64,000 nt of DNA from Bacteroides sp. CAG:530 (GCA_000434735.1 FR881281.1:23371-87370), one strand, 5' to 3'. Positions 46,642 through 56,476 are shown, counted from the first letter of the stretch. Numbers and translations: made by a program. Notes: a model not told the origin generated them from the sequence alone.

Positions 46642-48270
46642 ATGGACAGAAGACGATTTTTAAAAACTACAGGATGGTCTTTCTTAGGTATTGCAGCATC
46701 GGGTAGCTTGCTCGAAGCTTGCACACCGGGCAGTAAAGAAGCTAAAAAAATAATGCCGTCGGCCAGCGACTATAAAATGTTCTGGGGCGACTTACATAAC
46801 CATTGTAACATCACTTACGGACACGGCGACATGCGCGACGCTTTCGAAGCGGCTAAGCAGCAACTCGACTTTGTAAGTGTTACCCCACATGCTATGTGGC
46901 CTGATATCCCAGGAGCCGACGACCCACGTTTGGCTTGGGTTATCGACTATCATACTGAAGCCTTCAAACGTCTGCGTGCCGGAGGATACGAAAAGTATGT
47001 AGCAATGACCAACGAATACAATAAAGAAGGCGAGTTCCTTACTTTCATTGGTTATGAAGCACACAGCATGCAGCACGGCGACCACGTTGCCCTAAACTAC
47101 GACCTCGACGCACCGCTTGTAGAATGTACTTCTATCGAAGATTGGAAACAGAAAGCCAAAGGTCATAAGGTATTCGTTACTCCGCACCACATGGGCTATC
47201 AAACAGGATACCGCGGATACGACTGGAACTTCTTTACCGAAGGCGATGTAACTCCGTTCGTAGAAATGTATTCTCGTCACGGATTGGCAGAAACAGATCA
47301 GGGCGACTATCCTTATCTGCACGATATGGGACCTCGCCAGTGGGAAGGTACCATCCTTTGCGGATTGGAAAGAGGACACAAGTTCGGTATCATGGGTTCT
47401 ACAGACCAGCACTCAGGTTATCCTGGTAGCTACGGTGACGGCCGAATCGGTGTTTTGTCTCCGTCACTGCACAGAGAAAACATCTGGGAAGCACTGCGCA
47501 ACCGCCACGTTTGCTGCGCTACCGGCGATAAGATTCTCATCGACTTCCGCCTGAACGACGCGTTTATGGGAGACGTTACTAAGGGAAACAGCCGCCGCAT
47601 CTACCTAAATGTAGAAGGAGAAAGCTGCATAGACTATGTAGACGTTATCAAGAACGGACGCTTGTTGGCACGCCTCAACGGTCCGATGACTCCGGTAATG
47701 CCGAAGGAAGATACCGTACGTTGCAAAGTGAAAGTACAGTTCGGATGGAACCGCGAAGAGAAATACGTAGCTTGGAAAGGAAACTTGTCAATCGATAAGG
47801 GTCGTATCGTAAGCGTTACTCCTTGCTTTAGAGGTGCAGCGTTCACATCGCCTCAGCCGGGAGAAAAAGAGTTCCACACTCACGTAAACAAGATTTTGAG
47901 CGTAAGCGAAAAAAATACTGAGTTGGAAATGTACTCTTCTAAGAACCCCAACACCACTACCGATGCTACACAGGCAGTAATTCTGGAACTGGAAATGCCG
48001 AAAGACGGAGTGCTTACAGCCGAATTCAACGGCAAGAAGTTCAGCCACACACTGGGCGAATTGTTAGAAGGCTCACGCACTCACTTCATGATAGGATGGT
48101 TGAGCGAGGCTATTTTGTTTAACCGCGCAATGCCTGAAAGCTGCTACACTGTAGAGCACTACATGGAAGATACCACACCAGAAAGAGATACTGACTATTA
48201 TTACATCCGTGTACGCCAGCGCGACCAGCAATGGGCTTGGAGTTCACCAATCTGGGTAGAAAGAACATAA
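46642..48270 (+). CDS. DUF3604 metalloprotein with a twin-arginine lipoprotein signal
   Basis: Exported 542-residue protein of the DUF3604/PHP-like family; enzymatic role not established by sequence. The N-terminus MDRRRFLKTTGWSFLGIAAS is a clear Tat signal (RRRFLK) and continues to a lipobox (LLEAC, Cys27), so it should be exported folded and then lipidated. Metal-binding candidates are FWGDLHNHCNITYGHGD (~48-64), VTPHAMWPD, VTPHHMGYQ, and GSTDQHSGYPGSYGDG (~252-267). It sits between the sulfatase and the sugar kinase, in the position of BT4655, so a step on sulfated glucosamine products is likely; N-desulfation is one untested idea. Confidence 0.8.
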   Translation: MDRRRFLKTTGWSFLGIAASGSLLEACTPGSKEAKKIMPSASDYKMFWGDLHNHCNITYGHGDMRDAFEAAKQQLDFVSVTPHAMWPDIPGADDPRLAWVIDYHTEAFKRLRAGGYEKYVAMTNEYNKEGEFLTFIGYEAHSMQHGDHVALNYDLDAPLVECTSIEDWKQKAKGHKVFVTPHHMGYQTGYRGYDWNFFTEGDVTPFVEMYSRHGLAETDQGDYPYLHDMGPRQWEGTILCGLERGHKFGIMGSTDQHSGYPGSYGDGRIGVLSPSLHRENIWEALRNRHVCCATGDKILIDFRLNDAFMGDVTKGNSRRIYLNVEGESCIDYVDVIKNGRLLARLNGPMTPVMPKEDTVRCKVKVQFGWNREEKYVAWKGNLSIDKGRIVSVTPCFRGAAFTSPQPGEKEFHTHVNKILSVSEKNTELEMYSSKNPNTTTDATQAVILELEMPKDGVLTAEFNGKKFSHTLGELLEGSRTHFMIGWLSEAILFNRAMPESCYTVEHYMEDTTPERDTDYYYIRVRQRDQQWAWSSPIWVERT

Positions 48271-48271
48271 A

Positions 48272-49225
48272 ATGGAAAATAAAAGATTCGCTATAGGAAT
48301 AGACCTTGGCGGAACTTCTGTGAAATACGCCTTGACTGATGCCGAAGGCGTATTTCATTTTGAGGGGAAGATTCCGTCGAAAGCCGATATCTCGGCAGAA
48401 GCCGTTATCGGACAATTGAGCTTTGCCGCACAGCAGTGTATGGATGCAGCAGCAAAAAACAATATTACAGTGGCTGGCATCGGTATTGGTACACCGGGCA
48501 TTGTAGACGAAACAAACCGTAAGGTACTTGGTGGAGCCGAAAACATTGTAGGCTGGGAGAATGTAAACTTAGCAGACGTAATGGAAGAGGCAACCGGACT
48601 CAAGGTTCAGGTGGGCAATGATGCCAACATGATGGGACTGGGCGAAACTCTGTTCGGAGCCGGAAAAGGAATGAAGAACGTGGTATTCGTAACCGTAGGT
48701 ACAGGCATCGGAGGTGCGGTAGTTATAGACGGCAAGCTATTTAACGGATTCGCCAACCGAGGTACAGAATTGGGTCACGTGCCCTTGATAGCCAACGGTG
48801 AAGAATGCGCTTGCGGCTCTGTAGGCTGCTTAGAGCATTATGCCTCTACATCGGCTTTGGTACGCCGCTTCTGCAAACGCGCTAAAGAAGCCGGACGCAT
48901 ATTTTCTGAAGAGGTAAACGGCGAAGTTATAGTACGCCTTTACAAAGAAAACGATCCGATAGCCGTTGAAAGCCTCAACGAGCATTGCGACTTCTTAGGA
49001 CATGGCATCGGAGGATTCATCAACATCTTCAGTCCGCAACTGATAGTAGTGGGCGGAGGATTATCAGAAGCCGGCGATTTCTATATTCAGAAAGTCAGCG
49101 AAAGAGCCATGCGATACGCTATCCCCGACTGCGCCGTAAACACCCGCATCATGGCTGCCACATTAGGCAATAAAGCCGGATGCTTAGGAGCTGCCGCTTT
49201 AATTTTTCAACAGTCAGAACAATGA
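48272..49225 (+). CDS. ROK-family sugar kinase
   Basis: Cytoplasmic kinase for hexoses such as glucosamine or N-acetylglucosamine released from heparan. The 317-residue protein has the ATP motif IGIDLGGTSVKYAL (8-21), GIGTPGIVD, NDANMMGLGE (catalytic Asp), VTVGTGIGGAVVIDG and the zinc site CACGSVGCLEHYAS. Like GlcNAc-type ROK kinases it carries ELGHVPL. It begins 1 bp after the DUF3604 stop and its TGA overlaps the MFS ATG (ATGA), so it is tightly coupled to both neighbours. Confidence 0.9.
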   Translation: MENKRFAIGIDLGGTSVKYALTDAEGVFHFEGKIPSKADISAEAVIGQLSFAAQQCMDAAAKNNITVAGIGIGTPGIVDETNRKVLGGAENIVGWENVNLADVMEEATGLKVQVGNDANMMGLGETLFGAGKGMKNVVFVTVGTGIGGAVVIDGKLFNGFANRGTELGHVPLIANGEECACGSVGCLEHYASTSALVRRFCKRAKEAGRIFSEEVNGEVIVRLYKENDPIAVESLNEHCDFLGHGIGGFINIFSPQLIVVGGGLSEAGDFYIQKVSERAMRYAIPDCAVNTRIMAATLGNKAGCLGAAALIFQQSEQ

Positions 49226-50496
49226 AAAAGAAAATACTACAACTTACCCTAATCATGATGTTCTGGTTTACCATTTCGTTCATCACGAACATCTTGGGAC
49301 CACTTATACCGGACATCATCAATAACTTCCACCTGAGCGACTTGGCTATGGCTGGGTTCATTCCCACCTCGTTCTTCATTGCTTATGCGTTGATGTCTAT
49401 CCCTGCCGGTATCCTGATAGACCGTTTCGGCGAGAAACCCGTATTATTCTGCGGATTCCTCATGCCGTTCGTAGGAACTATCTTGTTTGCCATGCTGCAT
49501 ACTTATCCGGCATTGCTTGCATCATCGTTCATCATCGGACTGGGTATGGCCATGCTGCAAACGGTTATCAACCCGCTGCAACGCGCTGTGGGAGGCGAAG
49601 AGAACTACGCATTTATAGCCGAGTTGGCACAATTCGTATTCGGAGCCGCTTCGTTTGTCAGCCCGTTGGTTTACACATACCTGATTCACGAACTCGACCC
49701 GTCTATCTACAGCGAAGGCAAGAATTGGCTTATCGACCTATTGGCTCGCGTCACTCCGTCCGATTTGCCTTGGGTTTCACTGTACTGGATATTCACAATC
49801 ATCCTATTGGCCATGCTGATAGCTGTAGCCGTATCTAAGTTTCCGAAGATAGAACTGAAAGAAGACGAAAAGAGCGGCTCGCGTTCATCGTACACAGAGC
49901 TATTTAAGAAGCCTTCTGTATGGTTGTTTTTCTTAGGTATATTTTGCTACGTAAGTACAGAGCAAGGTTCTTCTATCTTTATGAGTACTTTCCTTGAACA
50001 ATATCACGGTATAAACCCACAAACTGATGGAGCACAAACCGTTAGTTTGTTCTGGGGACTGATGACTGTGGGATGTTTCTTCGGTATGATTCTGCTGAAG
50101 TTCATAGACAGCAAGCGTCTGCTTCAGATGTCGGGAATAATCACCATAGTATTGCTGGCATGCGCTTTGTTCGGAAGCAAACAGCTTTCTGTAATGGCAT
50201 TCCCCGCTATCGGATTCAGTATTTCTATGATGTACTCTATAGTATTTTCATTGGCTCTCAACTCCGTATCCGAACATCACGGCTCGTTTGCCGGAATTCT
50301 TTGCTCGGCTATTGCCGGAGGTGCCATCGGTCCGCTTATCATCAGTAGCATAGCCGATCATACCTCACTGCAAGTCGGAATGTCGGCCCTGTTTGTATTC
50401 GTTGCCTACATTACCTTCATCGGTTTCTGGGCTAACCCGATTATAAACAACAAGACTATCAGCCTGAAAGATTTATTCCGCAAGAGAAGTCTGTAA
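49222..50496 (+). CDS. MFS sugar transporter
   Basis: Inner-membrane carrier that probably brings heparan mono- or disaccharides into the cytoplasm. The start at 49222 (MKKKILQLTLIMMFW) is used; an upstream in-frame ATG lies deep in the ROK gene. The 424-residue protein has 12 hydrophobic segments and the MFS loop motif GILIDRFGEKP between segments 2 and 3. The layout fits the FGHS/L-fucose permease-like branch. Overlaps the ROK stop by 4 bp and precedes PL15 by 25 bp. Confidence 0.88.
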   Translation: MKKKILQLTLIMMFWFTISFITNILGPLIPDIINNFHLSDLAMAGFIPTSFFIAYALMSIPAGILIDRFGEKPVLFCGFLMPFVGTILFAMLHTYPALLASSFIIGLGMAMLQTVINPLQRAVGGEENYAFIAELAQFVFGAASFVSPLVYTYLIHELDPSIYSEGKNWLIDLLARVTPSDLPWVSLYWIFTIILLAMLIAVAVSKFPKIELKEDEKSGSRSSYTELFKKPSVWLFFLGIFCYVSTEQGSSIFMSTFLEQYHGINPQTDGAQTVSLFWGLMTVGCFFGMILLKFIDSKRLLQMSGIITIVLLACALFGSKQLSVMAFPAIGFSISMMYSIVFSLALNSVSEHHGSFAGILCSAIAGGAIGPLIISSIADHTSLQVGMSALFVFVAYITFIGFWANPIINNKTISLKDLFRKRSL

Positions 50497-50521
50497 AATA
50501 TAATTTATTACTTTATCCAAC

Positions 50522-53017
50522 ATGAAAAGAAATACAGTCTTTTTCGTTTTATTGCTCACATTTGCCTTTATCGCACGCCTCCAGGCACAAATGCCTGCCT
50601 CACTTTACGAAGAATGGCGCAAGACATCTTATCCGGCAGGTGACGCAGTAGTATCTACCAATCCGTCTCCGCTGCTGTGGAAATCGGACAAATATTGGGA
50701 AAAGCGAAAAGTAACTTATAATGTATACCTGAGCCGCAACGCTGCGTTTCCTAAAGCCGAAACGCAAAGCAGCATGAATCAGCGTTATTGCTTCTACAAC
50801 CCGCACCGTAAATTAGAAAGCGGTAAATGGTATTGGAAATACGAAACCGTGGAAAACGGAAAGGTATCATCGAGCGAGGTTTATTCGTTCATCGTACCCG
50901 AATCTGCCGACGGACTCGTTACCCCTACTGCCAAAGAGTTCCGCAACAATATCAGCAAAAGCCATCCGCGTGTAATGAACTACGGACGCTCTATGGAAGA
51001 TATTCATCGCGACGCTCCACAGCACAGACTTTACAAAAGCATTATAAATACTGCTAAAGAAGCTGCCGCAAAACAAATTTATCGTGGCGCAGTGACCGAC
51101 CCTAACCCGGCAACTGCTCGCCGCCTTAACCAAAAGGCAGGTAAAGAAGTATCTCTGTATCATGAGCTGCTTGAAGGTTATACGCTATCGGCAGATAATG
51201 ACATGAAAGATGCCTTGCTGAAACGTACCGATGTATTGCTGTCATGGCCTACTAACGACTTGTTAGGCTCTAAAGTCCTCACAGCTTTGGCTTTGGGGTA
51301 CGACATGCTGTACGATGAGCTGACAGCCGAAACCAAGCAACAGATACTTACTACCATCGACAAGCAGTTTAAAGAAGGACTGGCACGTTGGCCCGGATTT
51401 ACCGAAGCACGTCAGGTAGAGAATCACTTCTGGCAGATGGAATTGGCAGGCAACTTTACAGCAGCCTTGGCTACTCTTGGCGAACTCGAATCGGCTACCG
51501 AAATGCTTGACTATACATACGGCTTGTTCATAGCTCGTTTCCCTAACCTTGCTACACAAGACGGTGGTTGGAACGAAGGCGAAGGCTATTATAGCGTAAA
51601 CCAAACAGCCGTGGTAGATATGGCATTATTGCTGAAAAAGTTGGGTGGCATTGATATCTTCAAGATGGGATGGTATCGTAATCTACCCGACTACTTTACT
51701 TACTTCTCGCCAGTGGCATCGCCTGTTTCAGGATTCGGCGATATGCACGACCGCGTAGAAACCGGAGGATTGAAGGGTCGTTCAGAAATGCTCACCATAG
51801 GTTGCGAAGAGAACAATCCGTACGCTTTATACCGCTTTTTCCAGTCGGTACGTCCCGTAGAATCATTCTTCGGAGCCACAACCGACGAGAAATACTGGAG
51901 AAAACCGTTGGCAAAAACAGAGCCTTGGTATCAGATAGTAAACAATATCTCTGTTGCCCCCAAGCGAGCTAAAGCTCCCACCAATCAGCCTACCGACAAG
52001 GTATTCTACGGAGTAGGAGCAGCAGCAATGCACTCTTGTCTGGCAGACCCAGCAAAAGATGTTACCGTATTCTTCCGCTCGTCGCCCTTCGGTTCCAAGG
52101 GTCACGCTCATGCCGACCAGAACAGCTTTAACATCTCACGTCACGGAGAACGTCTGTTCTACCCCACAGGATATTACACATCGTTTGCCGACATGCACTC
52201 GCTTACTTCGTACAAGCATACCCGTGCTTGCAACTCTATCTTGATTAACGGCTACGGACAAGCATTCGGTCACGAAGGCTATGGATGGATTAAACGCCAT
52301 ATAGAAGGAGAAAACATGTCGTACGTATGCGGTGAAGCAGGAGAAGCTTATAAGAAGACTACCGACAAGCAGTTTGCCGATTTCATGAAGGAAAAAGGAA
52401 TAAAGCAAGACGCACACTTCGGCATGGGAGACACTCCGATGAAGAAATTCGAGCGCCACGTTGTATTTGTACGTCCCGACGTAGTTGTGATATACGATGT
52501 TCTCGAAGCCGATGAAGCTTCAGAATGGAGCTTGTTGTTACACACCATGCGTCCGTCTACCGTCGACAAAAACAAGTTGACCGTAGAGACTAGCCGAAGC
52601 CATGCCGAAGCGCAAGTATTCGGAAGCACAGCGGTTAAGGGAAGCGTTACAAACAAATTCTTCTCTCCTGCCAACGACTTCAAGAAGAAATACCAGAACG
52701 GCACCCCCGACCAGTATCACGCTACTTTCTGCAACACCGAGAAAGTAAAGCAGATGCGTTACCTCACCATTATAAACATGTGTGACAAAGGTGCCAAGGT
52801 TACCGCACTGAAGTCTTCAGGAAAAGGAAAATGGAAAATTGGCGACCTTCAGATAGAAGCCGAAATGGATGCCAATAAAGCACCTCACGCCACAATTAAG
52901 TATGGCAAAGAGCAACTCTCTATCGGTGCAGAAGAAACAACTCTTAACGGAACAAAGGGAACTGTAAGCAGCAAAAACCAAATGCCGACAGGTAGCTATA
53001 ATTATCTGAAGCGATAA
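50522..53017 (+). CDS. PL15 heparin/heparan lyase (exo-type)
   Basis: Acts on heparin/heparan oligosaccharides in the periplasm, as the syntenic BT4652. The 831-residue protein has a cleavable signal (VFFVLLLTFAFIARLQAQ). An N-terminal DUF4962-like sandwich follows (~25-135: LLWKSDKYWEKRKVTYNVYL). The helical toroid (~150-480) has QVENHFWQMELAGNFTAAL and GGWNEGEGYYSVNQT. The C-terminal heparinase II/III-like sandwich has SPFGSKGHAHADQNSFNIS, whose His/Asn cluster is typical of the family. Last gene of the PUL, closed by a strong bidirectional terminator. Confidence 0.88.
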   Translation: MKRNTVFFVLLLTFAFIARLQAQMPASLYEEWRKTSYPAGDAVVSTNPSPLLWKSDKYWEKRKVTYNVYLSRNAAFPKAETQSSMNQRYCFYNPHRKLESGKWYWKYETVENGKVSSSEVYSFIVPESADGLVTPTAKEFRNNISKSHPRVMNYGRSMEDIHRDAPQHRLYKSIINTAKEAAAKQIYRGAVTDPNPATARRLNQKAGKEVSLYHELLEGYTLSADNDMKDALLKRTDVLLSWPTNDLLGSKVLTALALGYDMLYDELTAETKQQILTTIDKQFKEGLARWPGFTEARQVENHFWQMELAGNFTAALATLGELESATEMLDYTYGLFIARFPNLATQDGGWNEGEGYYSVNQTAVVDMALLLKKLGGIDIFKMGWYRNLPDYFTYFSPVASPVSGFGDMHDRVETGGLKGRSEMLTIGCEENNPYALYRFFQSVRPVESFFGATTDEKYWRKPLAKTEPWYQIVNNISVAPKRAKAPTNQPTDKVFYGVGAAAMHSCLADPAKDVTVFFRSSPFGSKGHAHADQNSFNISRHGERLFYPTGYYTSFADMHSLTSYKHTRACNSILINGYGQAFGHEGYGWIKRHIEGENMSYVCGEAGEAYKKTTDKQFADFMKEKGIKQDAHFGMGDTPMKKFERHVVFVRPDVVVIYDVLEADEASEWSLLLHTMRPSTVDKNKLTVETSRSHAEAQVFGSTAVKGSVTNKFFSPANDFKKKYQNGTPDQYHATFCNTEKVKQMRYLTIINMCDKGAKVTALKSSGKGKWKIGDLQIEAEMDANKAPHATIKYGKEQLSIGAEETTLNGTKGTVSSKNQMPTGSYNYLKR

Positions 53018-53045
53018 TTGTAATGTCATTAATAAACTAATAATA

Positions 53046-53094
53046 GAGTGAGGATGTATCAAAACCACTGAATAGGTATGATACATCCTCACTC
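53046..53094. terminator. Bidirectional terminator at the end of the heparan PUL
   Basis: Perfect 16-bp inverted repeat (53046-53061, 53079-53094) between convergent genes. Confidence 0.8.
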
Positions 53095-53104
53095 ATAATG
53101 TTTT

Positions 53105-54853
53105 TCAATATTTGTTAATAGCCTCTTTAGCCTTAGTAACAACTGTAGCAGCCGGAATCTCTTTCAGGCTGAATTCATCGAATGTCTTTAATATTTTATC
53201 AATCTTATTAATCGCTGATTTATTTCCTTTCTTTTCAAACTCTTCCTTTAATATACGGATTTTTTCGTAAGATTGGATACCTTCAATCAAACGTTCGAAA
53301 CGAATAGATGAACGTCCTTCGGGATAAATCATATAAGTGTCTCCAGCAGCCCATGTTCTGAAGCGGCTGTCTTGCAAAGGATTTTTAACCCAACTATTTA
53401 AAGCCCAACGTAGATAACCGTCTAAATTCTCTTTGGCGGCAAACCAACCTAACCATTCCGCTTCGGCCGGTGCGCTGAAAGTAAAAGTATTTGGGCGAGG
53501 TTCGGTACAACATGTGTAATATGTAGTAACCTGTCCGGCTTCTCTGCGTGATTTGATCACTTCTGCAGGAAACTTCTCGCCAATGGCTATACAATAGTCA
53601 TGTAATTCTTTCACTAATTCATCATGATATGTTCCCGCTAAAGAAACTTTAAAGTCTTTATCAGCTTTACGAATTACTTTTAATGTAGCCAGCATATCTT
53701 TCATCGGGCGTTCGTCCATAGAGATATGCGTAATGTCGAACCATCCTTTTTCTTTAAGATGTTTGGCGAAAGAAGTCAGCATATTGCCCCAGAATTCATC
53801 ATAAGCAGGTTCGCCCGGTTTGGCATCCAGATATTTAAAAGAATTACTTGCCTGATCAAAATATTGGAAGGAGAGTTTCCAAGGCACCATTGAATAACAG
53901 TTAATTTGTTTTTTAACTCCCAATGACATCATATATTCTACCCATTTGTCGAATACGGTATAATCGAAATACCAAGTTCCGTCGGCTTTCTTCAACCAAG
54001 TCACCATACTTTCAAACGGATCATAAGTCTGTCCGTTCCATGGTTTGTGCATGATAGAGGCAGTGATTACTTTTCCGCCTGCGTCTACATAGTTCTGCAT
54101 ATCGGGACGCATACGGTCAAAATGCTCTTTACTGAATGGTTCTACATTATAGTAACGTGCTTCAGCGTATGGGTTTTGCCATAAATCAAGATGGAACGCC
54201 CACTCTGTAGAAGCCGGTAATGTGCGATTTTTTACATTTATCGCTATTTTTAGTTCCGATAAAACTTTATCACCATCTTTTACAGTAACGATACCTGTAT
54301 ATTTCCCGGCTTTTACCTGTTGGGGCACACGTACACTTATCCAACCACACTGTGTAGCATTAGCAGGTACTGTAAGAGTAGAAGCTAAATGATCAATCGG
54401 GTCCGCTACAAGTGTAGAGTCATAATCCGAACTTTTACGATGGCCACATCCGCCTTTTCCGTCTTTATTCAATTCGTCTGTCATGACATAACGCACAAAA
54501 CCTGTAAGAATATTATCTTTTGCGATTGTTTCTTTGTCGGATGTTAAGTCACTTACTATAAAAGACAAGTTGTTGAGTGCTTCGGGAGTCCATACAACAA
54601 GCTGTGCCGAAACTCTTTCACCTTTCCACGCAGTGAGGTTAATGTCTTTTTTAAGTCGGCTAATCAGAGCAGGTTCTTCTTTTTTGTATCTGATATCCGT
54701 GCTTCCCCAACTAACTTGCGGAGCATTTATCTTAACCCATAAAGACGTGTTTGTTGCAATCGGATTATTCGCTTCTTCGTAGGTTGTTGAAGTCTGAGCA
54801 TTCAGGCAGTTTATTGATAATAAAAAAGCGCCTAGAATAAATAGTTTTTTCAT
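53105..54853 (-). CDS. DUF4091/GH123-like glycoside hydrolase, secreted
   Basis: Exported 582-residue protein resembling GH123 beta-N-acetylgalactosaminidases. Signal peptide LFILGAFLLSINCLNAQ (cleavage about residue 20). Residues ~30-200 are a beta-sandwich (KGERVSAQLVVWTPEALNNL). Residues ~210-480 are a TIM-barrel with the acid pair MDERP (GH123 uses adjacent Asp-Glu with the substrate's acetamido group) and WHLDLWQNPYAEARY-like segments. The C-terminal DUF4091 region includes DGYLRWALNSW and GRSSIRFERLIEGI. Convergent with the heparan PUL but of different likely specificity; 39 bp downstream of the HU-like gene and perhaps co-transcribed. Confidence 0.75.
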   Translation of the reverse strand: MKKLFILGAFLLSINCLNAQTSTTYEEANNPIATNTSLWVKINAPQVSWGSTDIRYKKEEPALISRLKKDINLTAWKGERVSAQLVVWTPEALNNLSFIVSDLTSDKETIAKDNILTGFVRYVMTDELNKDGKGGCGHRKSSDYDSTLVADPIDHLASTLTVPANATQCGWISVRVPQQVKAGKYTGIVTVKDGDKVLSELKIAINVKNRTLPASTEWAFHLDLWQNPYAEARYYNVEPFSKEHFDRMRPDMQNYVDAGGKVITASIMHKPWNGQTYDPFESMVTWLKKADGTWYFDYTVFDKWVEYMMSLGVKKQINCYSMVPWKLSFQYFDQASNSFKYLDAKPGEPAYDEFWGNMLTSFAKHLKEKGWFDITHISMDERPMKDMLATLKVIRKADKDFKVSLAGTYHDELVKELHDYCIAIGEKFPAEVIKSRREAGQVTTYYTCCTEPRPNTFTFSAPAEAEWLGWFAAKENLDGYLRWALNSWVKNPLQDSRFRTWAAGDTYMIYPEGRSSIRFERLIEGIQSYEKIRILKEEFEKKGNKSAINKIDKILKTFDEFSLKEIPAATVVTKAKEAINKY

Positions 54854-54892
54854 AAGTTGTAATTATTTATATTGTACACAAAGTAAAACATC

Positions 54893-55501
54893 TTAATTCC
54901 TATTGTTCAAAAAATAAATTGGCGAGTTTCTTTCGCCCTCTTTTCTTAGCACACCAATTTCCGTAAAGTGCTTCAGCCATTTAAGCGCAATATTCTGGCG
55001 TAGGCCAAATTGAGTTTCCATAACACGGCGGTTGATATAACTATTAATAGAAAGATATTCCTTTATCTTCTCTAACATTTCCTCTTCAGTAAATACCTTT
55101 GATTTTGTGGAGAACTGCGCACGCTCAAAGTGGGCTTTTGTTTTCACTTCTTGCAACAGCGAAGAATCGGGGCGGAACTTGATGTTTCGCACGCTGATAT
55201 AATCGCCACGCGCTTTGTCAACCGATTTACCATCGGGCATGTCCAAGTCTACCGATAACGAAAAGTAGCCGATATTAGGAATATAGAAACGGTTGCCTTG
55301 CGACAATTCACTAAGCATTTGTTCTTTTAACGCCGACAACGCAGACTCTACATCGCCTTTTGTTAGCGAGCAAGAAGATTCGATACTGCTTTCCAGTTGA
55401 CTGGCCGACATAGGTGCGCCCTCATAAATACGAGCAAAATGTCGATCTTTGCCAGTGCTTTGTGAATTTTTTATAGATTGGATTTCGTATTTAATACTCA
55501 T
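54893..55501 (-). CDS. HU-like DNA-binding protein with C-terminal winged-helix region
   Basis: A 202-residue member of the Bacteroidales HU-related 'HU-HIG'-type proteins. Residues ~1-120 resemble an HU monomer with a long N-terminal strand (YEIQSIKNSQSTGKDRHFAR, LSQGNRFYIPNIGYFSLSV, VRNIKFRPDSSLLQEV). Residues ~135-200 look like a small winged-helix module (INRRVMETQFGLRQNIALKW, LRKEGERNSPIYFL). It precedes the GH123-like gene in the same direction. A regulatory or nucleoid role is inferred; targets unknown. Confidence 0.75.
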   Translation of the reverse strand: MSIKYEIQSIKNSQSTGKDRHFARIYEGAPMSASQLESSIESSCSLTKGDVESALSALKEQMLSELSQGNRFYIPNIGYFSLSVDLDMPDGKSVDKARGDYISVRNIKFRPDSSLLQEVKTKAHFERAQFSTKSKVFTEEEMLEKIKEYLSINSYINRRVMETQFGLRQNIALKWLKHFTEIGVLRKEGERNSPIYFLNNRN

Positions 55502-55522
55502 AAGGTTTTATGGTTTAATATA

Positions 55523-55530
55523 CAAACTTA
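55523..55530 (-). promoter_or_regulatory. Bacteroides-type -7 element for the HU-like gene
   Basis: TAAGTTTG on the minus strand matches TAnnTTTG, 22 bp before the ATG. Confidence 0.5.
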
Positions 55531-55885
55531 AAAAATATCACGCTAAAAAGCAAGGAACTCACTCAAAATACTTTTATAGCTGTAAATCAACGTACTACAC
55601 AACTTCAATCTACATGATTTATATTCGTATTATATAGAGTTGCCCTCTTTCTTTAATGAAGTCGTCTCACTTCGAACGAAAGACACTTTTTTAAAGAGTT
55701 TCATGACATACCATAATAAATGCTCATAATATAACAATGTGTGCTTTTAAAAAGCTACAGGTTTTTATCAAATGCTAATATTGAATTCTTAAATAGGAAG
55801 TTAGATTTAGAAGTCAGCATTGCTTAATATCATAGTATTTAATACAAAAAAGCCATTTAATTTGTTGGCATACGTTAAAAAACTG
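55531..55885. other. Intergenic region with a copy of the 12.8-kb element motif
   Basis: 355 bp without a gene, between divergent genes. Positions 55659-55679 match the outer arm of the 12.8-kb palindromic element (minus strand 12920-12900) at 19 of 21 bases, sharing AAGTCGTCT and ACTTCGA. It may be a degenerate or half copy. Nothing else clear was seen apart from AT-rich DNA. Confidence 0.45.
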
Positions 55886-55893
55886 TATTTTTG
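55886..55893 (+). promoter_or_regulatory. Bacteroides-type promoter for the ECF sigma gene
   Basis: TATTTTTG with TTTG at 55861-55864, 21 bp upstream. Start near 55900, 25 nt before the ATG. Confidence 0.6.
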
Positions 55894-55924
55894 TCGTTAG
55901 CAACATTGCTAATATAATACAGCT

Positions 55925-56476
55925 ATGACAAACAAGGATTCCTTTACGGAGATTTATACAACTTATTTCCCTCGAATGTTACGCTTCGCCCGTGTTTATC
56001 TGATAAATCGGGAAGAGGCAGAAAATGTGGTTCAAGATATATTCGTTAATCTGTGGGAGAATCGTATGCTTCTAGAAGAACTTCGTTCGCCACAGGCTTT
56101 TTTATTTACGTTGGTAAAACGTCGGTGTATAGATTATTTGCGCAAGAAATTAACAGTATTGTATAAAGATGGCAGTTTGGATGAAGTGGAGAATCATGAA
56201 CTCCAATATAAACTTTATTCATTAGAAGCATTTGATGAGAATAAGTCTTTAAACGAAGACATAGAGCGTTTGCTGCGTGATGCAATTGCTCGTTTACCAG
56301 AGAAGTGTCGTCGTATCTTTATCGAAAGTAAAATAAACAACAAAAGAAATCAGGAAATAGCCGATGAAATGGGGCTATCAGTTCAGACAGTAAAGAATCA
56401 AATAATGATAGCTGTACGAAAGTTACGTGAAGAACTGAAAGATTATCTTCCACTACTCATCTTTTTATTTGACTAA
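55925..56476 (+). CDS. ECF-type RNA polymerase sigma factor
   Basis: A 183-residue extracytoplasmic-function sigma factor. Region 2 is at residues ~12-80 (FPRMLRFARVYLINREEAEN, VVQDIFVNLWENR, TLVKRRCIDYLRKK). Region 4 is at ~122-175 (AIARLPEKCRRIFIESKI, IADEMGLSVQTVKNQI). In Bacteroides such sigma factors, held by a FecR-type anti-sigma, switch on the adjacent SusCD when the transporter senses substrate. The FecR gene follows after 92 bp. Confidence 0.93.
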   Translation: MTNKDSFTEIYTTYFPRMLRFARVYLINREEAENVVQDIFVNLWENRMLLEELRSPQAFLFTLVKRRCIDYLRKKLTVLYKDGSLDEVENHELQYKLYSLEAFDENKSLNEDIERLLRDAIARLPEKCRRIFIESKINNKRNQEIADEMGLSVQTVKNQIMIAVRKLREELKDYLPLLIFLFD

